Source: Chlorops oryzae
Lineage: Eukaryota > Arthropoda > Insecta > Diptera > Chloropidae
Direction of reading: 5' to 3'
Assembly: GCA_020466095.1 (NCBI GenBank)
Contig: CM035808.1
Span: 2,559,190-2,623,189, forward strand
DNA length: 64,000 bases
Of this stretch, positions 39,201 through 51,200 are shown one piece after another. How positions within the stretch are numbered: the first letter of the stretch is position 1; each line of letters starts with the position of its first letter. The notes below the pieces were generated by a model. The model was not told the DNA's origin. It did no database searches and saw only the letters and a list, made by a program, of their open reading frames with translations. Made by a program: the position numbers and the translations under genes.

Positions 39201-42200
39201 TTAGTCTTCAAGCCAAATTCTTCAAGTCAAATCATGCCATCAAATACTTCTGCTATACAGTGTACTCTCTCTTAACCGGACACTAACGGGACCCAAAAAT
39301 ATGTCCGTTTAACAAAGTTGTCTGCTTAAGAGGGAACTATTTGAGACACAAGAATACTTAAGCGATCCTAAAAAGTGTCCGCTTAAAAGAAGTGTCCGCA
39401 AGGAGAGAGTAGACTGTATTTGAATTTATCAAAAATTTTTTAATATACAATTAATAAACCTGGTTTAAGCACTCCTGAAGACTATTACGTGAAAGTTTAA
39501 ACCTTCAAAATATTTAAACTAGGTTGAAGGCTATGAGCCTTGGACTTCAAAATCGTGTCTTCCGATTAAATTCGATTCGAAATATTCCATTCCATAATTA
39601 TCATTAAGCTTTCGCCATTAAATCTCAACGCAAAACAAACAAAAAATAATAATAATAATAATAAAAAACATAATTAATTTGAAGTCGCTTAACCCTCTAA
39701 TGCCACAATTTTTTTTTTTTTTTTTTTTTTCAATGAAAAGTTCAGATATGACTAATTTTGGGTAAAAAAATAATCTGAATAATTATTTATAATTATTATT
39801 TTTTTTTTGGTTATTTTGTTCAAAAGAAAGTCCGTCTAGAGACGGAGCCATGAATTAGAGGGTTAAACAATTGCACACCCTGCCCTCCATTCCTTTCCGT
39901 TCCGTTCCGTTCCCGGTTCGTTGTAGCGCAGTTTCTTGTTCATTCATGAAGTCATCTACTTGAGTAAACTATTTTGTCTGAACTTGTTAGGAAATATCTT
40001 TGTTTCATAAAGAAAACACGTTCCTCGCTGCCGGTTACTAAGTTACTTTTAATTCCACTATCAATGTTTGATGTTTTGATGTTTTTCTAAATGATCCGCA
40101 CTTGAATGACTTGACGTGCTGCGAAAATACTCATGCCGCAACAGGTCTCATTTGTCGATTAAAATTTCCGCATCAATTTTTTTGTGATAATAATTTTGTT
40201 GTTATTGAAAAAATTGCTCGCTTTATGGCAATTAATTATTTCCACAGAATTTTTGTAGAAAATAGAAATTTACTTTCTTCGAGCTTTCTATAACCTTTTT
40301 TCATTTCAGCAATTAAATAATTAAATATTTTTAAAGGGCGCCATAGAAAAAGCCCCCGGTTAATTGGCTGCATTCGAAGTGAGAGTCAGTTGGAGAATTT
40401 CCGATCAAAATGATGGCGGAATGTCGATCAACAGCGTTTTAAAAAGGCAGTTAAACTGGGAACTATAGAAATTTGGTCTTGGTCTTGTTCTTTTTAACCC
40501 ATGCTTAAACTCTATTTTTGGATTTCTAATGCTTATCCTGAGGTGTGGGTATGTGATCTTCCACCCTTCTGCAGAATTCATAGATATGATCTCGATAATT
40601 TTAGCCCCTGAATTTTCTCCTTGCATTCTTGGTTTGCCCTTCCAAATGGGGGAATGTGTTGTAATGGCTTTCCATTCATTTTGTTGTACCAAAATATTGT
40701 GCGTTGAAGCTGTGAATATTAACGTTATACAGTCAAGCTTCCATAACTTGAACTTGCACAACTCGAATTGAATCGGGTGGCAATAGCGAATATTTTTCCT
40801 TTCCCTAACTCGAAGTCTCAAAAACTCGAACAATTTTATTGGATAATGGTAGTTCGAGTTTCGGAAGTTTGACTGTATATAAAATTATTGCAATTTTTAT
40901 TTTAAGACTAAAGTTATTTTTATTTTTTTTTTATTAAATAACCAAAGAATATTTGAAGCTGATATTTGAAAATTGTTGCTGAGCTACGAAGGTATTTACC
41001 TCAATGCCTCTTTAAGCTCCAGAACATATTCTTAGAGTACTCGTATTTTTTCTAGTACTTTTCTAGGCTCTCAACTGCACGTATTTACAAAGTTCTTCGG
41101 TGTCTTTGATACCGACCGATCTCTCCCTCCCTCTCCCCCCTCTTGCCACCGTGAAGTTAGCTGCAAGGCGACAATGACCCTTTTCTTTGGTGTGCAGCCA
41201 CTTCAAGGCCAATAACAAAGAGTAATAATATTCGTTCGCATGGTCGATAGTCCAAAGATGTGCTGAACCTGCCAACCGATCAAACCGGACCTTGTAAAGT
41301 CTTCAACAGGCGGGGGGGAAGACACAATAAAGCCATGGTATCTACTACATACACGAAGAACTCATGCAGAAGAAGTTTACTTACCAAATGCGAAAAGTTG
41401 TGAGAGCAAAGAAAAAGGAAAAAAAAGGAGCTGCAAATAAATAAAATAAAAGACAACCATCACGCGATTTCCCCATTACCAAAAGGGAACCAGAAATCTG
41501 GACGCATGCGCAACACACTGTCCAGAGTTTTCAATCTACTCTGGCTACTGGCTTTGCTGTCCGGTCCGGTCTTCCTTTTTTGATGTGAATGGGCTCTTTT
41601 TTTTTTTTTGCCGGCATTGTAAATGCATTTATTGCCTTAAGATGCAATTTATAGTTTCATTTACGCAAATATTTATGCAGCTTCGGGAAAAGTGAAAAGA
41701 CTCGAAGAGGACAGGCTGTAAGATCGTAAATCGGAATAATACATATAAGCAGCAATAGATCTTCAAAAAGCCTTTTGAACATGCGCAACAAGGATGCATT
41801 TTGTTTCTTGTTTGGACTGTTTGGATTGTTTGATTGTAAATTTTCGTCGCAGCAGGTTTTCGACCGAAGACGTTAAAATCCAATGCGCAATGGAAGCTCG
41901 TTTTCAAGAAGCATACATATTTATATGGCCATCAGATATGTCTGTCCGCTTGGGCGTCATTAGAGCGTTCTCAGTTGGCTATCTCCTCATGTTAAAGCAC
42001 CTCGTTGGAGCTGTGCAAATTGATTCCACTGCTCAGGAAATGTGTGCACAAAAGGATTTTTAATTTGATTTCTTGAAGGATTCAAAAATAAACTCTTTAT
42101 GCTGGTCAGTAGAGCTGGAGAACTATCGATAGTTGCGACCATCGATAGTCTCGATAGTCGATAGTCTGAAATGTCGATAGTATTGATAGTACTATCGGAA

Positions 42201-45200
42201 GATATATTTTAAAATTTCAACTAATTTGGTTGGAAAATTGCACGTGGTTTCAATCAAGTATGCTTGAGCTGTTATAAAAACTTTAAATTTAATAATATAT
42301 TATGCAAAAATATCCTTCCTCAATTAATATCACGTGGTAATATATGTAGGTATGTACATGAAGCCGAATTTTAAAGCCTTTCTTACTCTATTCTGCATAA
42401 TTTGTAACCATAGTATCCGCAGCTTAGCATGACGCCTATAATTCTCATTTGCTTTGTAAATTCGGACACATAAGACTCGCAGAATTTCTGAAGATTTTTC
42501 ACGACTTGATGTGACAAAAAGGTGTGCAAGTTTGTCTTATTTATCGATTGTATCGCGTCAAAGCTTCAGACCTATCGATAATTCAAATAATCGATCATTG
42601 AAATAATCGATAGTTCAAATAATCGGTAGCTAAATTAATCAATCATTTCAATAATCGATAATTTCAATAATTGTTGATTCAAATAATCGATCGTTCAAAA
42701 AATCGATAATTAAAATAATCGATAATTTTAATAATCGTTAGTTAAAGTCATCGATAATTTAAATAATTGTTGGTTCAAATTATCGATAGTTCAAAGAATC
42801 GATAATTCAACTAATCGATAGTTTCAATAAACGGTATTTCAAATTCTCGATCATTTCAATAATCGATCGTTCAAATCATCGATTACTCAAAAAATCGATC
42901 ATTTCAATAATCGAGAGCGAACGTTTTTAGGGATCTCTCCATTTCTGAAAAATCTCCAGCACCACCTTTTCAAAGCCAAAGTAAATATCAATGGTTTTAA
43001 ACTATCGATAGTCGCAAAAAACCATCGATGTTTTCGATAATTTGAATCCATCGATAGTATCGATAGTGCTATCGATTGTTTCTCCAGCTCTACTGGTCAG
43101 GGTAAGTGTTTTTGTGAAAGGAGCTATGCATATATATAAGAGCTACCTGGACCCAGAAAGATTAAGGGTGCAACTTCATGCGAAAGACCTATGATAAATT
43201 GTATATATGCATTTCCAGAAAAAATATCATTTTATCCGATTGCCTTTTGGTATCTGCATAGCTGCACGAAAATATTTAAAAGCAAAAGAACTATTTACCG
43301 CATTCTTCAATTCGGGACTTAAACTTGCCCACGCAAGTTTTGCGTCCATGTGGAAATTATCATATGTTCCTACTTAAACCCAGAAGTACTAACGTCGGTG
43401 GATTTGAAGCTTTTTTGACGTGATAACGTCTATTAAATCGATGAAAGGACACTCAAATAGCGAGAATCTGTCGACGGGGAATTCAACATTTTCATCGTTA
43501 ATTTAACGCGACAACAAAGTTGGTTTGTGAAATAGGGACGCACGGGGAAGACAAAGTAAACTCTCCCATACAAAATTCTCGAAAATCCCTCACCGACAAA
43601 CCACTCAAATACACAAAAGTACAAACCGGTTTAGAGCAGAGAGTTCGCTCTCATGAGAAAGCAAATCGTCTCTTCACAAGCAGACAAGGCGAAAATATGC
43701 AGAAGGCACACAACATTCAAATACAAATTTACGTATGGCTATGGGCGCACACACAAATTCACACGTGTCACGCAATCGACGGACATGCGCGGGACTGCCG
43801 AAAAACAATCAGAATGAAAAACACTTCTCAATAGAGCTGGAGAAATATCGATAGTTGCGACCATCGATAGTCTCGATAGTCGATAGTCAGAAGTATCGAT
43901 AGTACTATCGGAAGATAGTATATTTTAAAATTTAAACTAATTTCATTGGCAAACTGCTAGTGATTCCAATCAAGCCTGTTTGAGCTGTTTAACGTTCAAA
44001 TATCCACCATTTGAAAGTTTTAAATTTAAAAACTAATGGGGCTAAAGCCTTTCTTACTCAATTCTCCACACTTTGTAACCAGCACTGATGCTAGGCAATT
44101 TTTTGGTGATAATATCTCTTCATTTCTGTTTTCTTTAGGAAAGCGATCAGTAAAAATTCTTTGTAAACATTTGAAGGGATATTTGGCTAGAGGTAAAATC
44201 GAAAAATTCCATCAAAATGGAAAAACCCCTTGTTCTGGCATCAGTGCATAGAATAAAATGTTAGCATGACGCCTATAATTCTCATTTGGTTTGTAAAATG
44301 GGACACTTAAGACTCGCAGAATTTCTGAAGATTTTGCGAGACGTGATGAAGCAAGAACGTGCGTAAGTCATAATCATCATCACCATGACCGTCATCATAA
44401 CCGTCATAATCACCATCATCATCACCAACTTCACCCCCATCAACACCATCATCATCATCACCATCACCATCATCATCAACACCATCATCATCACCATCAT
44501 CATCAACACCATCATCATCACCATCACCATGATCATCACCATCATCATCATCATTATCATTACTATCAATACCATCAACAACATCAACACCATCATTCGC
44601 ATCAACACAATCACCACCATCACCACCATCAACACCATCATCACCACCATCATCATCACCAACCTCACCATCACCATCACCATCATCACCAACCTCACCA
44701 TCATCACCAACTTCACCATCATCATCATCATCAACACCATCAACACCATTATCACCATCAACACCATCAACACCATCATCGTCACCAACCTCACCATCAT
44801 CATCACCAACACCATCATCGTCACCAACCTCACCATCATCATCACCAACCTCACCGACCTCACCAAGATACACTATCCGTTGCAACTTTAATATCTGGTC
44901 TTAAAGTGACCCACATCTTAAGTATGTATATCACAAATTCATTCGCTGTTGCTCAAAAGTCCTATCGTTGGAATTTTACTTTCTATTCTCTGTCGTTCAT
45001 GGCTAATTTACATGCAGGTCAAACGAAATGTGCTGTCACCATCAGGTGAATAAAACCATAATTTTTCCACGAAATTATCATTCGCAAAGAACAAGAAATG
45101 TTTGAATATTATTTGCATGATTTTTCGGTTAAGTTTGCGAAAGTTTTTTTTAACCATAAATATATTTCTAATAAGCAATTCATGCTTTCCTTTCTAAATT

Positions 45201-48200
45201 GCATACATTTTTGTCACAGTCTCCTAATCTCTCCAATACGCTTTGTAATTCGTTGCACCGGAAAGACTTCGGAATACGGAATAATCCTGATAAAGCTAAA
45301 CAACAGTCCAAAAACGATACCTTAGAGAAATGTAGGTTAGTCGAATGTGATGCCAAGGCTTCTCGATCGTACACAAATGGCACTCCAGGTCCCGCAACAA
45401 CGTAACACGAATGGAACCAAGGACAAAGCTGAAAAACTAATGTACATCCACGACTGAGCTGATCGAACAGCCTTCGCTCGTAAAATGGCATCTCATCCAA
45501 CAACGTAACAGAGGCCGCCAAAGAAAATTATGTACAAAATAGAGTTTTTTACGTAGAGATAAAAAGTGTAGACAGTGTAGAGCCGGAAATCCACTATAGA
45601 GTTTTTTACGTAGAGAAAAGAGTGTAGAGTGTAGATAATCTACCTTTTTTGAATACACTGAAGACCGCCTCTACAATTATTCTGTGTGCTCCACGATTGT
45701 ATGCACTTCGTATTGGAGTACATAGTAGAGCTTTACTCTAAATATGTCGGCGGCAGCTCTACGTAGACCTGCAGAATTTTAGAGACAGTCTTTACACAAC
45801 AAAGGTAGATTCACTACACTTTACACTTTTTTTTCTAATCAAAAAACTCTACACTGGAATTCAGGCTTTAAAGTACTCAAAAATTCAAATTATTTCTCAT
45901 AACCGGATTCCTAAAATGATCCCAATTTTGGTTTTTAAACTTTCGGTGAAGCTCGGAGCTCTGGTTAACACAGCTCCCCCCACAAAGTCAATGAACCTTT
46001 GGTCTTGATAGAAAAATCCGAAAACAGTTTTTCGAAAAAACATTTTTGGTTTTATTGACATGATTGCATAATTAATACGTTCTCTGCGCAGTAAAGAGAG
46101 CGTCCGAGATGATCAGAACCCAAAGACGCAGCAGAGCAGAGATCCAACAAAGAAACAATTTTTTAAAAAAATTACGCTGGCTCGCTGATGTTTTCTAGGA
46201 AGCACAAACACTTGGCTCTTCCGAAATTGTGCACGAATTGTCGTTTTATCTATTTAAAAGCTTTAAATTGCTGCAATGTTTAAAGTGGCGCTTAAAAATT
46301 ATCATTTCTTAAATCTAAACGCTGTGCAGACGATGATTTCGTTGCATGTGATTCAAAATTTAAATTACTTCGAATCAAATTATCAATGCAGAACGAAAAG
46401 ACGATCGAAAGTAGACAAGAGCATTCAGGTCTGGTGGCGTTTTAATTGCCCATCATCGTTTGTTTCCAGCGAATGAGAAATTCTCTCAGTGATTAGCTCA
46501 TGAATGTTCATTTATTGCATATTTGGAAGAATTGCGAAAATCGCCAATATTAAATAATAATATTGTCCGAAGGTTGTGTGGTTATTCGAGTTTATCATTA
46601 TTATTATCATGTCAAGAGCTAGAACACGTTAATAGCATGGCGTAAGGTTTTGAAAATAATTAAATAAATTTTAAAACTTCATTCAAATGCTCTTCAATCT
46701 TATAAATTATGCACAACCTGCACAATCAGCTTGCGAGAAGCCACATACATTCAAAGTGAATCTCGACATGGATTTTTTTTTTTATTGTTTATGTAGATGC
46801 AATGAGATTGTTTTATGCTGCTGAAATTGTACCCAAATAAACTGAAAGAGATTTTTAGGGGAAGCATACAAACAGGGCCGGATCCACCTTTTTCGACACT
46901 CTGGGTAAACACAATATTTGCTGAAGCGTATCTGGGACCCTAAGGTACGGTTATGTTAGTGTGGCTGCCATTAAGCGTGACACCCTTAGGCACCAAATGG
47001 GCCCGTATAATAGGAAAACAAAGCAAAACAGAACCTGCAAAAACGACACAATTAACATCCAAATGCGAGCTGGGAGTTGAACCCAGGGCCTCTCGCTTCG
47101 TAAATTGGCATCTCAGCCAGGGGCGTAGCGAAAGAAAGAGTGCTTTGGTAGTGCTTTTATTGGCCACAGTGGAATATTGAACAATTATGAGACATTAACC
47201 AAAAAAAAAAAATTGGAAGGGAGCTAGAGGAAGTTTAGAGAGTTTTGGACCAAAAACCCAAAAAATCCGAAAAATTCATGACTTCCGATTTCGGTGAAAA
47301 TTTTTATTAATAGAATAAGTGAAAAATTCTAAGAATTTTTGCGAAAATTTTTTTCAAAAAACTGATTACAACTAGTCTAGTTTGGGTCTAGTTCCAAACT
47401 GGTCCGAAAAATTTCCGAAAAATTCATGAATTCCGATTTCGGTGAAAATTTATTAATAGAATAAGTGAAAAATTCTAAGAATTTTGGGCAAAATTTTTTT
47501 CAAAAAACTGATTACAACTAGTCTAGTTTGGGTCTAGTTCCAAACTGGTCCGAAAATTCATGAATTCCGATTTCGGTGAAAATTTATTAATAGAATAAGT
47601 GAAAAATTCTAAGAATTTTGGGCAAAATTTTTTTCAAAAAACTGATTACAACTAGTCTAGTTTGGGTCTAGTTCCAAACTGGTCCGAAAAATCCGGAAAA
47701 TTCATGACTTCCGATTTCGGTGAAAATTTATTAATAGAATAAGTGAAAAATTCTAAGAATTTTGGAGCAAATTTTTTTTCAAAAAACTGATTACAACTAG
47801 TCTAGTTTGGGTCTAGTTCCAAACTGGTCCGAAAAATTTATAACTTCCGATTTCGGTGAAAATTTATTAATAGAATAAGTGAAAAATTCTAAGAATTTTG
47901 GGCAAAATTTTTTTCCAAAAACTGATTACAACTAGTCTAGTTTGGGTCTAGTTCCAAACTGGTCCGAAAAATTCATGACTTCCGATTTCGGTGAAAATTT
48001 ATTTATAGAATAAGTGAAAAATTCTAAGAATTTTGGGCAAAATTTTTTTCAAAAAACTGATTACAACTAGTCTAGTTTGGGTCTAGTTCCAAACTGGTCC
48101 GAAAAATCCGAAAAGTTCATGACTTCCGATTTCGGTGAAAATTTATTTATAGAATAAGTGAAAAATTCTAAGAATTTTGGAAAAATTTTTTTCAAAAAAC

Positions 48201-51200
48201 TGATTACAACTAGTCTAGTTTAGGGTCTAGTTCCAAACTGGTCCAAAAAGGACTCATTGTAGTCAGTTTTTTTTTTGTTAAATAGTCCAAACATTGTCTT
48301 ATTCATCTTCAAATTTCGTCAAGATAGCTCAACTCCTTCGATAAGAAAACTTCATACGGAAAGACAGACAGATAAGTCTGGCTTAATCTATTCCAGGTTT
48401 ATATAACCATTTGTCATGGTCTATATTCAGTGGTTCCGGGTGTAACTCTAGTTTCAAAATTGCAATATCCAACACAGAGTGCATCTGGTTTAAAAACGAA
48501 TTAAATCCATTTTATCACGATTCCAACGCCCAACACTTTCGTCTTAAACCCAATCCTTCATTCCAGATTTGCATGAATCTCCAAAGCTACAGACTTTTAC
48601 TTCTCACTGGGGTTCCAATTCGTGTTTTACTGTTAGCAATTCTTGGTTTCTACTGAAAACATATTGCTGGCTACCGAGCCCTCTTATACGTGTTTTGTTG
48701 AAAAGAGCGTCCATCGAAATTTCGAGCCAACAAACCTTCACCGTTGCCCGCTTATCTTTGGTGAGCTAAGTTGAAACGATGAGAAAGCATCAATTTTAAT
48801 TATTGATTAGAAAACAACAAAACTTGCTGCATGAACATAAATATTCAATTAAAAGAAAATAGGATTTGATTGTCTAAAAATAGAAAATTTTCTGATGCAA
48901 CCGGTCCAGATTCCACACAACAAACAATCTCAATTTCTCGATGAATACATTCGGATTAGTGATGTCCCGGTGATTCCATCTAGAGATGTGATCAATTTAT
49001 TTTATTAAGCTTTTATAAAATTGATATATTTTCACGTCCGATGGATTTGTAACCGGTTACCGATTTGGTTACAATGACTGGAATGTATCATTCAAGTGTC
49101 TTCGTCACAAGAAATTTCGCTCTTCCATAGCCAAAAATTTTCTAAATCGGTATAGTCCACAAAGCCTTGGGTCGGTCCTTTATGTTGCCAGTACTAGTCC
49201 CCTCATAATTCCACTTCTAATGTATTCAACTGACCTTTTTAACATGGGCCTGTCATTGGAGAGGGACTAGTCTAGCAAAACGGCCAGCTTTTTGGGGTCA
49301 ATTGTCTTAATTTTTTCTGGTTTTAAGATAGTCATATAAAGAAAATAAAAAACCAATTTCTTATTTATATTCTAAGTTGATAAAAGTGTCATTTATAGAC
49401 TACCCTTAAATCAAACCCCTTTATTACCGACCGCGGGCTAGTCGAATTCGATGGAGCGAAATGCCATAATGTAACCGGTAGGATTAGGGACCAGTCAAAG
49501 GCCAGTCCTTCTTAGGAAATTGACCGGCTCATTACTGCTGGGCGGGGCTCGGATAATCTTGACTTTTATTAATTTAAAGCATACTTTATGGGGCAAAAAA
49601 ATATTTCTTACCAACCCTTTGCGAATAAGTTAAACTTCAAAGCGGTTTTTTTTTACTTCAAAAAATTCATATTTAATTCATATTTCGATTTGAATCTTAA
49701 CTTTATGTGAGTTGAATAAAATTTTTACTCCATAAAGTATGCTGTAAATTTATAAAAGATAAAAAATCCGAGCCCTGTTTAAAACCACAAGTATTTAAAT
49801 TGAGCCGTAAAAATATTCATGTCACTCCAGGTCCAGGTGTCATGGAATTTTACGGATCACGTAAAAGCTGGAATCAAATATTCATAAATTCATTTATTTT
49901 TTCTTAAATATTAACGTGCATACTTTTAGGACTCAATTTTATTATTTGTGATTGCCCATAATTGCTTACAGCAATTTCGTTCGTAAGCTTCGTCACTCAA
50001 TCATCTCTAGCTTGGCATGTGGACGACCTTCGTGGGTGCTTCTTTGAAGACTTCTAACGGTATTCGTGGCTGCTTTTCAATTTCTTGCTGACCAAGCTTC
50101 GTTCACATTTCGATGAAGAGCTGATGATATTCGTCTTAAGATGTGCGGTGTAGATTATTTTTGGGAAATTTTCCACTCGAACATAGTGAAATGAATGGAC
50201 GTTCTCTCGATGATAACATAAAATTAGGTGAAAGTTTTATTGATCATTATTTAAAGCAATGAAATTTTTCGATTCTGATTGTAATTAATGAACTCGTGTC
50301 CATACATGTCGTGGAGTTCATAAAGTCGATAGTTTCTTGTGATAATACCTAATACGACATGTTTTCTTTTCGAGAGAGTTCATTGAACGTTATGAAATTT
50401 GGAAGCGCTAGGCCAAGTTAGAGAAAAGAAAAGCGTCGCTAGTGGAAGTCTCTTAGCTTTATTGAAATTAAATGCAAATGGATGCACACAAATTAATAAG
50501 CCACGATGACAGAATCTCTTTTGAACTTATTATGTGAAAAGCTTTACCAAGAATCGTTGTTTTCGTTGTCGTTTTCGAATTGTTGTCATCTTAGTTCTCG
50601 GCCACATTTTTCGAGATCGATTTCAAATTGACTTGCAGACAATCTAGCTAAACCAAATATAGGTAGTTTCTCTACTCACCGAGAGCTTTCAGAAACTGCA
50701 GTAAAATTTTTGTTCGATGACCTCAAAAATATGTGACAGTGCTGGCAAAGGAAAGATTTGAACAATGAAACAATGGAAAGCGTTTAAAGAAATTATGATT
50801 TTCTAGAAAATAAAATAAAATAATAAAAAAAACTTCATTGTTCCATTTCAGAGTCCCGATAACAGAATGTTTTTACAAATTTCTCTACCATCCAATATGC
50901 AAAACGAATCCTTCGATTTAAAGGACCATTTGAACTCGTCTAGTCGACCGCTTAGCAGCAATCAGTACAATGGAGAAGCTGCTGAGAATTTCCTCCCTGA
51001 AGAGCATTCATCTCTACCCCATGAGTCAAAGGATGTGCTCCATCGATTGCTGACCATTGATCCGAAGCAACGCATTCGATCCGTAATGGCTCTGCAAAAA
51101 ATTGCGATGTACAAAAACTTTAAAATCGACTCCAAGCATTTACTGAATGTAAGTTCTCGCATGTGCAAATTGCAAATTGCAAATTAAATTTAAAATTGAA

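Noticed and set aside
40405..40833. Minus-strand frame of 142 codons
   Set aside because: About a quarter of it lies inside the Tc1/mariner-like MITE at 40728-40877; no domain or splice context supports a gene.
42574..42909. Regular array considered as a CRISPR array
   Set aside because: Units are contiguous 16-mers with no spacers, inside a eukaryotic transposon with TIRs and a target duplication.
44282..44891. Open frames of 168-194 codons on both strands over 44.3-44.9 kb
   Set aside because: They arise because the CAT/CAC/CAA array has no stop triplets in most frames; the products are simple Ile/Thr, Met/Val or Asp/Gly repeats.
46940..47180. Overlapping frames of 75 codons on both strands
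   Set aside because: They coincide with the tRNA-like block and family junction at 47.06-47.16 kb and show no protein similarity.
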